A stretch of DNA of 64,000 nucleotides from Pictodentalium vernedei (Eukaryota > Mollusca > Scaphopoda > Dentaliida > Dentaliidae), in contig CM062296.1 in NCBI GenBank assembly GCA_031216915.1, forward strand, positions 792,748,823 through 792,812,822. The letters are read 5' to 3'. This document shows, piece by piece, positions 1-11,419 of the stretch (position 1 is its first letter; the number at the start of each line of letters is the position of its first letter). A model generated the notes under the pieces. It was given only the letters and a program-made list of their open reading frames with translations, ran no database searches and had not been told where the DNA came from. The position numbers were made by a program, and so were the translations under genes.

Positions 1-270
1 TGTTTATATATCTATTGCCATCTTTTATTATTTATTTATGTATTGATTGGTGTTTAACGTTACGTATTTTTGCACAATGCCTAATCGTGGCCGCAACATG
101 GGCATACAGTCATGTTAGTGCCCTGCGAATCACCCATTTTCGGGTCTGTTATTCGAATTCCAATCGAATCTGGAATTGAATCACGGGCGTCTTGAAGATG
201 ACCAGCTGGGGAGGTGGGTGCTGGAAACCTCGACCTTTCCGACAGTGCTGGCTCAGCGCGCGACTGATAA

Positions 271-339
271 AATATTCCAACTACATCACCGAGTCATGCC
301 TTCGTCAAAGGCATACCTTTGCGATGTTGCTCGAATATT
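271..339. repeat. 69-bp hairpin repeat, copy 1
   Basis: Near-palindrome: aatattccaactacatcacc ... ttgctcgaatatt around the centre 'atgccttcgtcaaaggcat'. Similar hairpins occur at 2734-2801 and 15304-15375. A tiny MITE-like element of unknown superfamily. Confidence 0.65.
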
Positions 340-544
340 ACTCAGTAAGGATTATAGTTCAAAAACAGAAACGAGTGCAAGACTGGAATTAGTATGGCTG
401 GTGACATGGGTAAAGATGCTGTATCTGTTTAGATAGCGGAAACTACACTCAGACTTTATTATTAATATTACTTATATACAATTTCCACCCGAACTATACA
501 CATTGTGAGATTTGAAATCGAATCGAATCTCTAAACTTCGCGGG

Positions 545-710
545 GCCCTAAGTCGTGTCTAGCCGATGATACCCATGTTGCCCATTTTGGAGGACTTCCA
601 ACCCAGGCATTTGTTACCGGGTCCTATTTTACTAGTAAAAAGAGCTTGTTTACCACAGTAAACAGTAATCAAGCGCTGCCTCACTTCTCAGGGTTACACG
701 GGATGGGGAT
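545..710 (+). repeat. Interspersed repeat, copy 1 (pair with 30235-30400)
   Basis: Shares 'gatacccatgttgcccatttt' and 'gagcttgtttaccacagtaaac' in the same order and spacing with 30235-30400. In the second copy it directly follows a SINE-tail fragment (30168-30235); here the SINE-tail fragment is at 30-100, separated by other sequence. Confidence 0.65.
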
Positions 711-953
711 CTTTGGTTCGTGTTTTTACTACACACACAGAGTGAACAATAACAACTATCTTTTTGTTACCCCCTTCACTTGATGCTTTAGATCCTCCTC
801 TGTCACCAACTGGACAAACTCACAAGGAGGCTGCAAACAAACCCGGAGAACCATTTCATTTGAATATTGAAGTGATTTATTTAAACCTTCGTCCGGGTAA
901 ACTCACCTGTCATACATTTTCAGCATATAAGGAGTGAAGAATGATTAACGTAC

Positions 954-1135
954 CAACTCGACAATGTAAGGAGCAGCTATCCCACCAATCCGTGCAATAC
1001 CAGTCAAGGATCCTAACGCTGACATGCGCAGTGTTGTTGGAAACAATTCTGGCGTATAAATGTACATGACAGAGAATGCGGCTGCGCCAGCAAACTTTCC
1101 AATTGTCGCCAATGTCAAGGTCAGCCACTGCAATC
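954..1135 (-). CDS. SLC22-type transporter, exon for TM10 and start of TM11
   Basis: A 182-nt exon coding LQWLTLTLATIGKFAG, then FSVMYIYTPELFPTTLR, then GSLTGIARIGGIAAPYIVEL. The 'IGKF', 'YTxELFPTxxR' and 'RxGGIxAPY' stretches are diagnostic SLC22 motifs. The acceptor is gatcttgcag at 1136-1137 and the donor is gagttg|gtacgt just left of the exon. It joins in frame to the exon at 14817-15043. The final part of the protein (rest of TM11, TM12 and the C-terminal tail, roughly 60-90 residues in relatives) is not found in bases 1-953 and must lie left of the window. Confidence 0.92.
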
Positions 1136-1293
1136 CTGCAAGATCGTTGTAAAACAGTTCAATTTCGTAAATTGTAATTTATTGCGTGTTATGCATCGTC
1201 ACTAAACCGTTATTGTATACATTGCTAGAAGCTTAGATTGTAAGTTTTTCTGCTCAGGGACGACGATAAAGGGTCACACAAGTGCTGTATCGA

Positions 1294-1715
1294 TTAACCC
1301 ATTCACACGCAACTGTCGTTTTGTGTTTACTTCACGCCTTCACGTCTATAAAAGCAATTATTAGATAGACACTCAGCAATTCGTTTGGCAACTCGCCCCC
1401 AAGTTCCTATGTGTTCTATGTTCCAGTATGCACATAAAACAAAGTGGAACTCTGGAGACGAACTATCAACAAAAAGAACACATTTTACAGTCAAGCATAA
1501 TTTGCGAGGCGAATCTATGTTGCTGTTTTTAGTTATCGCTTGCGATTCAAATTGTAATTGCGCTGCACGACGATTTGTAGAAAATTCCGATGAAATTTCA
1601 CTACTATTTAAATATAGTCCATCAACGATTTCCGTTCTGTACATATGTGCAGAACGGACTTTCATTTTCCGCATGGTTTAGTGTTGCTGTAGATAGGGAT
1701 TTCATAGAATAGGCC
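1294..1715 (+). repeat. 0.4-kb interspersed repeat, copy 1 (inverted partner at 8142-8538)
   Basis: Starts ttaacccattcacacgc and contains 'gttctatgttccagtatgca', 'aatttgcgaggcgaa', 'gatttccgttctg' and 'gtgttgctgtagatagggat'. The reverse complement of 8142-8538 carries the same blocks in the same order. The open frames seen on both strands here are by-products of the palindromic parts. Confidence 0.7.
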
Positions 1716-2733
1716 GGTAATAGAGTTGGTTATTCAAACGGAAGTTCCCGATTCGGGATATCGGGAGCTCAGCATAACCAATTTGGAGTTCCGGTTCGGT
1801 ATGTGTTATTTAAATAAGACGTTACGTTACGGCTGCCACATGTATATTTTATTTACCTCACCTCTGATAAATATGTTGAAATGTCCTCGATTTTTATTTG
1901 CTAAAAATGCCACGTGCATACCGGCGGTAAATCCCGTACACGGTGGGCATCACTTCAGTACACGGTGACCTAGAGCTACCTTTCTATATTGATGCATTTC
2001 CACTCACGTCGAATTTTCAGAATTTGAATTTGAAGAAAATAAGAGAATTAAGTACCAAAAATATTAGTTGTACCCCTACAAGTTTTTTGTTGTTTTTGCG
2101 ATTCTATTTTGTTTACAGTTTACTCAACAGAATAAAAGCGATGTTTTGAACGTTTAAAAGTGCTTTTTAACCCTTTTCACGTGGTAATGACAGTAAATGC
2201 ATGTAAAATTGTTGGGTTTTATTCAGCTTTCCATTAACCTTATTCCTGAAGGTAAATTCGTAACACAGTCGGCAAGTGACCGTGTACGGGATGGTACCTG
2301 ATCTGCAGTCTTCGCCTCGCCTGGTATAAAACCTACAGACCAGGTACCATCCCACACCCAGTCACTGATAATTTTCAAAGACGTATTTTGTTTAACATTA
2401 ATCCCAATTGACTAATACAGTGGAGCCCTGTTAAGTGAATAGCCATTTTGCCTATGAAATTATTCAGTTAACAGGATAATTCAATTAACAAGGATTGTGC
2501 ACTTCTCTGTATTCCAGAGATAAACTTAGCGTTTATTTTATTATATCTTGTTTGACAGAGCCCCAAGGTTTACGATATTTTTCGCTCAATTAACAGGAGT
2601 TTACTATATAACCTATATTCATTTAACAGGTCAAATTTGTACTGGAGGTATGGTAAATGGTTTTGTGTTGGGAAATTATATTCACTTAACATGGCTATTC
2701 ATTTAAGTGATATCCAATTAAGTGGGCTCCACG

Positions 2734-2801
2734 GTATTCCAACTCCATCAGCTGGACATGCCTTCGACAAAGGCATGCCTTGATGATGTAGTAAGAATAT
2801 T
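2734..2801. repeat. 69-bp hairpin repeat, copy 2
   Basis: gtattccaactccatcagct ... gatgtagtaagaatatt with centre 'atgccttcgacaaaggcatg'; same family as 271-339. Confidence 0.65.
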
Positions 2802-2918
2802 AGTCAAACGTCGATACTGGAGTCATCACACTCGGTCCACCCTCACCACCACGACAACCACCAATCCATCGTCATCCCGACGCTCATTACCTTCTTTGAT
2901 TTGTGTAGTTTTTTTTCT

Positions 2919-3093
2919 TTAACCCTTTACCTAACATGAAAAGCAGACGACACTTGCAAAAAAAATATAATGAGCTCGTTCCAATGAGGGGTCATAACCT
3001 AGGTTTTTGAGACAAAAAATGAAAAAATAATAAAAATTAACAGGCGATTTTTGAGAATAGCGCTGGCCGGTTTTATGTTAGGTAAAGGGTTAA
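2919..3093. mobile_element. TTAA-flanked MITE, family A, internally deleted
   Basis: TTAA at both ends (2919-2922 and 3090-3093); ends CCCTTTACCTAAC... and ...GTTAGGTAAAGGG. The inside has 'gagctcgttccaatgagggg' and 'gagacaaaaaatgaaaaaat'. The TTAA target and CCCTTT ends point to the piggyBac superfamily. The left arm up to the central palindrome is shortened compared with 13525-13775. Confidence 0.78.
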
Positions 3094-3308
3094 GAAAATG
3101 TTCAAATACGCATGCTTCGAAAAGACGTTTTTTGTGGATGGGGGTGAGACGCCAGGAATACATTCCTCATCCCACCTCGTAATCAAACAAAGAACTTTCT
3201 ACACAAACCATATTCTTTAAACTGAATTGACGCGATAATGACAATCACAGAACAAAATTCTCTTACTGACAAATAAGTTGCATGAATTCGACATGGCGAA
3301 AAGAAACC

Positions 3309-3412
3309 AATACCATTAAACTTTTGCAATTGTATTTTCCAAAACTGTATTTTCTACCTATGTATATAAATGACTGTAATTAATCATTAGCGTTTTAACT
3401 GGCTGACTGCTA
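3309..3412. repeat. Half copy of the 'ccagtactataaaac' MITE
   Basis: 'caataccattaaacttttgc', 'gtattttctacctatgtata' and 'cattagcgttttaact' match one arm of 24785-25002. Confidence 0.6.
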
Positions 3413-3490
3413 GAAGCCACTATCAGAGCTTTCACAAAAATTTAGGTTCCAGAGCAAAACCCAACACTTTCCTTGCTCATGTTTGTTGCA

Positions 3491-3493
3491 TTT

Positions 3494-3545
<52 letters not shown>

Positions 3546-3889
3546 TTGGTGTTTAAGGTCACATATTTCTGCACAATGGCTAATCATGACCACTACAGTT
3601 TTACGGGTGGAGGAAGCCGGAACACCCGCAAAGAACCACCGAACAACAGCGAACAACTGCTAGCTCCTCAACATACTAACTCCACACAAGCAGGGTTAGC
3701 ATTGGTTGAAGACAAGTGAACCATCAACGTGCAGTACGCCTTAGTGCACAGCGTCATCGTGCCCCCACATGGGCAATGGGGGTGAAGTGTCTTGCCCAAG
3801 GACACAACGCGGTTGTCGCAGGTGGGATTCGAACCGAGGTCCTCTCGGCTTGCAGCCTGCACCTCTACCTATTAAGCCACCGCGCCCCC
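3491..3889 (-). mobile_element. tRNA-headed SINE with perfect 13-bp target-site duplication
   Basis: A ~400-bp SINE in minus orientation. The tRNA-like head is at the right end (gggcgcggtggctta..., with a B-box-like 'ggttcgaatcc' when read on the minus strand), and the (TAAA)n tail is at the left end. It is flanked by exact copies of catgtttgttgca at 3478-3490 and 3890-3902. The body contains 'gtgcagtacgccttagtgcacagcg' and 'ggaggaagccgg' blocks shared by at least eight other copies in the window. The perfect duplication marks this as a recent insertion. Confidence 0.85.
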
Positions 3890-3933
3890 CATGTTTGTTG
3901 CAATCACTTTTGTTACAACCACTTTTGTTACAA

Positions 3934-4984
3934 CAGTGCCGTAGCGCCAATGGGGGCCGGGGGGGGCACGTGCCCCCCCAGTTTTTTTTCCGTCGGGGGG
4001 TTGAAAAGATCAAGACCTATGAGTAGTGAGATCTCCAATGACAAAAATGTCTGTGGAGTACAGTTTTCAGCTTCAGAATCACACCCTACTTTTAAGTTTG
4101 AGCGGAACCCAAATGTATTCTCATCATTTTGCAGAAGCTTGAAAAGTTACGAAAAACATTGAATGGTGGCAAGAGTTTCCAGTCAAATTCGTAGTGATTT
4201 CGTAGTACATGTATCTCAGATTTTTGACTTACAGCTGACTTGACTTATGCCTCTGGCTCCGCTGGGGCGCAAAGGGCCACAACAGAACTCCTCCATCGAA
4301 CACGGTTTTGTGCAGTCCTTTTCAGCTCTGCCCATGTCATTCCGACTGCCTTCACTTCAGTGTCTGTGCTCCTTCGCCAAGTTTACCTGGGTCTGCCAAC
4401 TTTCCTCTTGCATTGGGGGTTCCAGTCAAGTGCCTGGCGGTTGACGTTGGATGACCTTTGGGACGGTGGGTTATAGTAAGCGTAAAGGGGGTATTTTCAT
4501 TTCAAAATTAATGAGCGTACCGGTTAACCTGTGTAGTTGTTTCACCAAACCCAGAACAGTGAGTAATGGCGGACGCCGGTCTAATTTCGTCAGTGTGGGT
4601 TAGCGTTTTTTGTTACTATGGTGTGCGTCTTAATTAGTTGGCTGATTTTCCAGTTTATACATTACTTATAAACTGGAATGGCAACTAACTATTTCCAAAA
4701 CCTACACAAACGGGGAAAATTCAAAATTGCCGTTAAGAAAAGTGACACTTTTACAAAAATAAAATTCGCCTTATTCCACCCCCAAACCTCACCAGAGAGC
4801 TCCATTTCAACGCAAATTTTCAAAATGTTATTGGGGGAGAACCCCCCCAGACCCCCCTTTGAATGCTCGTGCCTTCGGCACTCGCGTCAGATGCCTTCGG
4901 CATCTGCATAGGCAGTTCCATTTAGGTCACTGCTGGTGTGCCCCCCCCCCCCCCCCCGGTTTGGGGAGGCTTGCTACGGCCCTG
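3934..4984. mobile_element. G/C-run-bounded element, possibly hAT-like, with LINE tail inside
   Basis: The left end reads cagtgccgtagcgccaatgg and the right end, reversed, cagggccgtagcaagcc; these terminal inverted repeats agree at about 9 of the first 13 bases. Long G and C runs lie just inside both ends (3955-3978 and 4940-4957). Flanks share only a weak 5-bp match (tacaa), so an 8-bp hAT target duplication is not demonstrated. Both flanks carry several short 'ccacttttgttacaa' repeats (3905-3933 and 5010-5130), so the element may have landed in a small tandem repeat. Confidence 0.45.
4245..4460 (-). pseudogene. C-terminus of a non-LTR retrotransposon (LINE) reverse-transcriptase ORF
   Basis: On the minus strand the frame reads KRKVGRPR (one stop) TWRRSTDTEVKAVGM, then TWAELKRTAQNRVRWRSSV, then VALCAPAEPEA and a stop codon at 4245-4247. 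The pattern 'GRPxxTWRR...E.K..G.TW.E....AQNR..WR..V.ALCP' is the well-known tail of RT proteins of many LINEs. The rest of the LINE is missing, so this is a 5'-truncated relic. It sits inside a larger G/C-bounded segment (3934-4984). Confidence 0.75.
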
Positions 4985-5216
4985 TACAATACTTGCCCGC
5001 TTCTGTTACAACCCACCACTTTTATTACAAAATCAACCACTTTTGTTTCAAAATGAGCACACCACTTTTGTTACAACCATCGCCCATGTTTTAAACAAAA
5101 AAGCTCGGTTACCACTTTTGTTACAACAATCGCCTATTATTGTTACATTTTTTGTCAGTGTGAAAAATGAAGTAATCTGCAAGTAATGCGAGACGTGACG
5201 TTGAGTCCTGATTATC

Positions 5217-5486
5217 GGGAGCGCGGTTGCTCAGTGGTTAGATAGTTGGTCTTGAGATCGGAAGGTTGTGAGTTTGATGCCTGGCCGAGGTAACTTGCGT
5301 TGTGTTCTAGGGAAAGGCACTTAATCCCAATTGCCCGCTTGGGAGCACGGTAGCGCCATGTGCTGAGGCGTATCGCATGTTGATAGCACCCTTGCCTACA
5401 ACCAATGCTAACCCTGTTCCTGTTGGATTTGTACGTTGGAGAGTTGGCAGTTACTCGCCACAGCTCGGTGGTACTCTCCGGGTGAC
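5217..5486 (+). mobile_element. tRNA-headed SINE, plus orientation
   Basis: Begins gggagcgcggttgctcagtg, an A-box-like tRNA start, followed by a B-box-like 'ggttgtgagtttgatgcc' near 5265. The SINE body follows ('gggaaaggcacttaatcccaattgcccgc', ...'accaatgctaaccctg'). It lacks the tail and merges at about 5487 with the right half of a TTAA-type MITE. Confidence 0.75.
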
Positions 5487-5573
5487 AAAAAATAAAGAAA
5501 TAATGAAAATTAATTCGCGACTTTTATGAATAGCGCTGGCTGGGTTTGGCCGTTACGTTGGGTAAAGGGTTAA
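5487..5573. mobile_element. TTAA-type MITE, family A, right half only
   Basis: Contains 'gacaaaaaataaagaaataa', 'atagcgctggctgggtttgg' and ends GGTAAAGGG-TTAA at 5570-5573. The left half is replaced by the SINE at 5217-5486. Confidence 0.65.
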
Positions 5574-6393
5574 TATAAAAGTCTAGGAAGTGAGATTTGC
5601 TAATAAAAAATTCCTGGGAAGAATAAAAACGTGCAAATTCCAGTAAAAAGGCATTTTCTTAACGACACTAATTGTTGCCAGACCTGCAGATATTCTTAAT
5701 TACGGATTATCTATTCGCAAGGTGTTTCTAATAAGCTAAGCTTGCCAATAAAATAATATCCGTCTGTTAATTTCGTGTATTAAAAGCAATAAAAGGAAAC
5801 ATGGCAATGATGTCATAGATGTTTTCTCAACAAATACTTGCCTCTTTATTGGACTCTCCCCATTAGTGTAATAATTGCAATATGAGTAAGGGATGATCGG
5901 TCATATTGTGTGCTAGAGGTCGATGCTCTAGCAGTGCTTTCTCGATCTGTTACACTGTGATAGCAGAGCTTGGTTGTTTCAACTGTTCTGATGAGAAACT
6001 CATGGGTGCGATCCACGAGGTGTGAATCACAAAATGGACGGTGTAAATGTTATCAACCAGCCTGGTTGGTCCGGATATTTTAATCTCTGAGAACCCTTTT
6101 TAACAGAGTGTTTCGTAATAACATTCCGCACCAATACCCTTCGGCTGATTTGCTGTCTGGAAATTAGAATGTCAAAGGATTTAGTTTAGCTCCTTGCTTG
6201 CTACTGGCGGATATTCCTGCCTAGGACAACAAATCTCTAGCCATTAAAATAAGTAGAATTTGAAAATATTTCACCATCATCTTTTCCTCGGCGAATTGCA
6301 TAGACTTTTTGATAAAAGTTATCTTGAATTTTTCAAGAATAGTTATTTAAATCTAGCCACGGCTGCTTCACATCAGCCATTACTACAGTACGT

Positions 6394-6610
6394 GGAGAGT
6401 GGATTGTAACTAAGTCACCCGGTGAGTGGAGTTATAACCCAAAGTATCACCATCAATTTTTGTACATGTGGACAAAAAACACAAGCAATGTTTCAGCCAA
6501 TGGACCTCCGGGCATAACCCGGAGGGCCATTGGCAGGAACTTTGCTTGTGCTCGTTATACTTTGCAACAAATGTGCAATTATTGCTCGGGTGGAATCTCC
6601 ACTCTGGAGG
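6394..6610. repeat. Hairpin repeat, copy 1 (related to 27416-27610)
   Basis: Inner stem 'gccaatggacctccggg' / 'cccggagggccattggc' (6495-6535), outer 'acaagcaatg'/'tttgcttgtg' and 'gagagtggatt'/'aatctccactct'. The copy at 27416-27610 has the same layout with 'ggaccaccgggtgcaacccg'. Confidence 0.6.
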
Positions 6611-6764
6611 TGATTTAATGATAATACACTGTCCACATACTGCACATCTCATGAATAAATGTTTAAAACTACTTGGCCGATTAAGAGTTAACCGATCGAC
6701 CGTTGTGACATTTGTGAGCCCTATAGATTACATTGTTCACGGCATCAGTACATTTTTCCAGTTT

Positions 6765-6958
6765 TGGTTGGTTGTTTACTGGAGCGCAACGACATTATCA
6801 ACACTCATGATTATATCGTGACGGGCAGTTTACAGATAGAGGAAGCTGGAGTTTCCAGAGACCACCGTGCAGCGGCCCATAACTGTCTGACTCTGCAACA
6901 TACTAATCCGACACGAACGGGGTTAGCATCGGTTGAAGCCCACCCTCGCGCCCTATGC
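6765..6958 (-). mobile_element. Decayed SINE fragment
   Basis: Carries recognisable but diverged body segments of the same family ('gaggaagctggagtttccagagaccacc', 'ggttagcatcggttgaag'). The head and tail are missing. It runs directly into a TTAA-type MITE at 6960. Confidence 0.6.
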
Positions 6959-6959
6959 C

Positions 6960-7255
6960 TTAACCCTTTACCTAACACGAAACAAGGTAAACAAAATGTC
7001 GCCTGAGTGCTAGAATGTCCACTATGGGACATCGGATATTCTATCACTCAGGAGACGAAAAGTCTTGTATAACTACATTTTTTCATTGTTTGCGTCAAAA
7101 ACATAGCTTATGACTCCTCATTGGAACGAGCTCGATGAACTCGTTCCAATGAAGGATCAGAAGCAACGTTTTCGAGACAAAAAAAAAAATGAAAACTGGA
7201 AATGTTTGTGAATAGCACTGGCCGATTTTGACAGTTATGTTAGGTAAAGGGTCAG
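6960..7255. mobile_element. TTAA-type MITE, family A, decayed
   Basis: Starts TTAACCCTTTACCTAACACG, has the 'cattggaacgagctcgatga' core at 7120-7155 and ends 'gttaggtaaagggtcag', the right TTAA having mutated. Confidence 0.7.
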
Positions 7256-7420
7256 TATACTGTGCTACTGAATTCCAACGTAGGCAAATGGGATTATGTG
7301 ACGCACCCAAGGACACGATGAAGATCACGTGGATCAGACTCGAGCCGTGCACCCTTCAGTATCAAGTCTAATACTCCACGAAATGAGTCGCCGAACACCC
7401 CAGTCTAGTAAGGACACAAT

Positions 7421-7614
7421 ACAGTTCGGCCGCCGTGGACTGTTCATTTTCGAAGGGTGGGCAATAGTTCCACGGACGCAATAATATTAGATTCCAAACA
7501 CTAATTAGGAATCATCCCCCGGTTACTCATGATCTTTATAACCTGTTAAACGCATACCAGGACATTACGGTCTACGCGTGGAATATGACCAGCCCACGGC
7601 GATTGTTCTGTAAT
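7421..7614. mobile_element. 0.2-kb MITE 'acagttgccgtg', copy 1
   Basis: Ends acagttcggccgccgtggac and, reversed, acagaacaatcgccgtgggc form terminal inverted repeats. The inside has 'aacactaattaggaatcatc' and 'gatctttataacctg', shared with the copies at 11069 and 60255. Confidence 0.68.
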
Positions 7615-8141
7615 ATAGTAATATAGAAGTATTATGTTCACAGTTTGTTAGTGACCTAATATTGTGGATACTGTGTCAGTTACTTCCACATTGGGATGAC
7701 ACCGTGTATTTAATATAAGATCACAAACAAACCGCGTGTAATAAATAGGCTCACGTTTTTTTAAAGGGCAACAAGCCACTTCATAACTGTCCGAATAAAT
7801 GACCGCCACGAACAACAACTATGCATTATTTAGCTATAACTAGTCATTATTAGGTCAAAAACTTTTATATCATTTTAAATAATGCGCAGTTGTGCTTCCA
7901 ATAAAATCCCCTACAGCACGTGCATCGACAAACTTGAAGGTAACCCGAAAGAGATTGCATGCACGCCCGCCCTATAAATAGAAACTGGTAGACACACACT
8001 TAACCTTTGTCCTTCTAAGAAAGCTAATTTTGACGAATATGGAAATGCCACTGCACGGCAAAAAAAAAAAGGCTGCCTGGTCGTTTTTGAGAAAAACAAT
8101 AAATTCTCGCCGTCAAGTTAAAATATTTTATTACATGCCTG

Positions 8142-8538
8142 CTCTATAAAATCCCCATCTACAACAACACTAAACCATGCGTAAAATAAAAATCCATTCC
8201 GCACACAAGTGCCGAACGGAAATCGTTCAAGGAGTATTTTTAAATATAAGCGAAATTTCACAATACAATACAGCAATACAATTTGAATCACTAGCGATGG
8301 CAAAAAATAGTAACACTGGTTCCCCTCGCAAATTTGATTAGCGTTAAGATTTGTTCTTTTTCTTGATATTTCGTCCTTAAATTCCAATATGTTCTATGTG
8401 ACTACTATCACAAAGAGCACATTGGAACTCAGGAAACGAGTTGTCAAATGAATTGCTGAGTGCCCCTATAATAATTACTTTTATAGACGCGAAGGCGTGT
8501 AATAAACACAGAACGACATACGCGTATGAATGAGTTAA
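8142..8538 (-). repeat. 0.4-kb interspersed repeat, copy 2 (inverted)
   Basis: Reverse-complement match to 1294-1715 over about 400 bp. The 'gttctatgtg...cacattggaact' palindromic core also recurs in the tandem repeat at 33838-33885. Confidence 0.7.
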
Positions 8539-10705
8539 ACCATTCACACGTGTGTTTTGTTCTGTGTATTTGTTGACTCTGTCGCTTTTATGCGAATAAT
8601 ATATGAAACATACGGGCACATTTCCACAAACAAAAACTGATTTTGTCAAATGGTCACCTTATTTGTTTATGTTCGCCGCTTACTGCCCCTTTAAGGCTAT
8701 TAAATACACCTTGTCACATAGATTTTCCAACTTGATGGGTTCTTATTTTAAGTTATTAGTTATTCGACCTTTCCGTTTAGACTTGTTTGTTATTGTTTGT
8801 GACCATTTTAGAGACAATGCCGACATCGTGAAGCCATCTGATTAGTTCTTTGTTTCCAATCAGATGTGCTTAATTTTCACCAGTGCCACTATTGCCCCTA
8901 AGAGGTACAAAGCGCAAACGTTGTCAAAATCCTGACTTGTTATAGTCTGCACTTGTTTGTGAAGGCTCGACCGGTGGCACAACAACAATCGCAGGTAGCA
9001 GATTATACTTGCCAGAAGAACAACATAAGACTGCCCCTGGTATAATAACAATCTCCAGCTTCCGGAAACAAACTAAACTTGTCAATGAGGGGGAGTGAAC
9101 CTTCCCAAAGAGCTATATTACATAAGTGACAGATTTTACATTCCCGAAGAACAGAGAACGATGAATAATCAATTACACCAGACCACCCGGCGGGACTGGG
9201 TTCGGTTGGCTTTCCTGACTCCTCTGCTTCTCCTCCTTGGCGGTTGATGGACGTGGAAGAATACCATTGCACTGCTGAAGGGTGCGTAGAGGGGTTAGTT
9301 GACCCTACACTATCCATCCTTCTCTTTGCTTATTACATGGAATCGTGACTGGACCGACGAATGAGAACTACATCGCAAAATATACTACAACCGCGAACAT
9401 TCCGACAGCATCAACACCTGAACAGATACAAAGCTTACTTACGCAACCACTCAAGATTGGAAACGGATGAGCGAAAGCGGCGAACGGCAGAAACTCTTCT
9501 CATTGGTCATAATGCCGAGAACACTCTTGGTTGGCGTTGTTAGTAGTCTGCACCGCCCCCCCCCCGGCCTAGTCCGCCCAGCCCCACCCCCTACCCCTCA
9601 CTGCTTCCTGTCTTATTCTGTCCTGGCGAAATGAAAATTTCACATTTGGAAATTAGCTCATCGACTCCCTAAATTTGTTTTTTAAGGAGGTTGTTCATTT
9701 TTCTAAGGGGAGGAATAATATTTGAAATACTGTTAAATGTCTGTAATAAATGATTTTATGCCTGTCATCTGTGCACAACTATCAAATCAGTGGTCCACCA
9801 CACCCCCAGTGACCGGTATCTGAGAAAACACTGATTGCAATTTTTTTTATTGTACTTCTTCCTGCAGGACTGTCCTTGTCTCTATAAGTTTGCGTCTAAG
9901 GTTACAGGGGCAAAATGCCCATGGGAATTCCTATAGTAAATTTTGTCCCTATACCCTCGGTCCTGGGGTATGAGGAATCCTATATTAAATGCTTGTCCCT
10001 GTACCCACAGTGTCCTCTACTCACACTACTGCATTTGTTTTGTCGGAACCTCGTGTCGATGTCGCTAACATTGGAGGCCCGATATATATCTATAGAAGTT
10101 CAGTTGGGAGGAGGGGGGTGGGGTTATGTTGTGTTTTCTTTGTCGAATATGCCGACGGCGGATTCTAATATGCTCGCATACCCTGTTCCCTGTCGTCCAG
10201 TATAAAACCCAAAGCAAAATGCACATGTTAGGCAGTATATTTTATTGCGGGATTTACAGCTCATACTTATCTTCGCGCAGATCTTTGCTCTGCGTTTCAA
10301 AACAATGTGTTCACCGGTATATTTACATTTGGGCAAAAATCACACTCGAGTTATAAATTTTTGGAAATCCCTTTGTCAATTCATATCGAATTTGGCATGA
10401 GACGATGCTGACCTCAAAATATGTCCCCATCTGCCAGAATCGGTTTTGGTTCTCGCGGATTCTTCCTGCGAGAATCAGTTTTCAGTTTTTAAATAATTTA
10501 GAATTTGAGAGTACTTTTATATCTTTTTGAGTGCAGCCAATACATTTTCCACAGTGAAAAAAGGAAAAGCAAACCACGTATTCATATGTAGTCTAGGATT
10601 CAACGCTTAAAGTCAATGGTCCAATTATGGTAAGGGTTTTTCTTAAACTACAGTACATGTATAACGCTTGTTGGAAGTCTTGCTGATGGGAGTTACCGTG
10701 CTTTG

Positions 10706-10765
10706 GCAGTTGTTTCTAATGAAGTCGTGGCTGCCTGTATAGGCAGCCAAGACTTCACTAGACAC
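10706..10765. repeat. Short hairpin
   Basis: 'tgtttctaatgaagtcgtgg' 'ctgcctgtataggcag' 'ccaagacttcactagacaca': near-perfect stem, possible tiny MITE. Confidence 0.45.
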
Positions 10766-11068
10766 AAGTGCTAAGTCAAGGTGTTTCCTTATCACGAGGG
10801 AGCAAAAGATCAGTGTAAATTCACCAGACCTTTAATGATTGTCATCCGAATCTTTGACAAGAATCAAATGAACATTTTGCAAGAATCCAAATTGATTCTC
10901 TTTGTTTTATTTGCGGGAATCATTTGCAAAAATCGATCCTGGTACTCGCATGGACTGTAAGTCCTGATAGTGTTTCTTTCTAAGGCCTAGCTGATACCTT
11001 TATCGCAGACATATAAGCCTACATCTGGAGATGGAGTCATTTGTGACAATCGGGTTGGATAAATCGTC

Positions 11069-11302
11069 TACAGTAAGGTCGCCTTAGACTGGTCGTAATC
11101 CACGCGTGGACAGTGAAGTCCACGCATAGTTTTATCAAGTAATAAAAATCATCGGCAGCAACGTTTTAATTACCCGGTGCTTCATGAAATAAATTTTTGA
11201 TGATTATTCCTATAATTAGTGATTGGAATCTAATATTACTGCGTGCGTGGAGATATTGCCCAACTGTGAAAAGTGACCAGACCACGGCGGTGGTATTGTA
11301 CA
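11069..11302. mobile_element. 0.23-kb MITE 'acagttgccgtg', copy 2 (opposite orientation)
   Basis: Carries 'ctggtcgtaatccacgcgtg', 'gatgattattcctataatta' and ends 'gaccacggcggtggtattgt'; reverse-complement match to copies at 7421 and 60255. Confidence 0.68.
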
Positions 11303-11419
11303 ATTCGTGTTCTTCTGCAAGGAGAACATAAACACTGCAGCACAACAGCGTCGATTAGTGCAGAGATCCCTGAACTGAACACATGCTCGATAGGCCAAAG
11401 TCTTGTTTACATATCAGTC

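Larger units (their letters stand above)
1..953. other. Intron 3' of the last visible SLC22 exon; repeats only
   Basis: No coding exon is recognised. The stretch holds a fragment of the SINE tail (about 30-100, a TTTATTTA-type run followed by 'tgcacaatgcctaatcgtgg'). It also holds a 69-bp hairpin repeat (271-339) and a block (545-710) that recurs at 30235-30400. A CAG|gtgagt-like string near 903-910 on the minus strand was checked and does not lead to an SLC22 exon. Confidence 0.6.
3905..5135. repeat. Short 'cacttttgttacaa' tandem-like repeats around the inserted element
   Basis: The motif cacttttgttacaa occurs twice at 3905-3933 and again several times between 5005 and 5135, with variants. 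The inserted segment 3934-4984 separates the two groups, suggesting one array was split. Confidence 0.5.

Noticed and set aside
903-950. A possible SLC22 exon ending at a CAG|gtgagt-like donor
   Set aside because: The exon at 954-1135 already ends with its own donor, and the following sequence does not encode TM11/TM12.
1327-1681. Overlapping open frames of about 100 residues on both strands
   Set aside because: They lie in an interspersed repeat whose inverted copy is at 8142-8538, with no protein similarity.
3850-3889. tRNA genes at the ends of SINE copies
   Set aside because: A- and B-box-like strings are present but no cloverleaf can be drawn and each lies within a SINE.
9003-9317. 104-residue minus-strand frame (MDSVGSTNPSTHPSAVQ...)
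   Set aside because: No recognisable motif, no neighbouring exon or splice signal support; could be chance.
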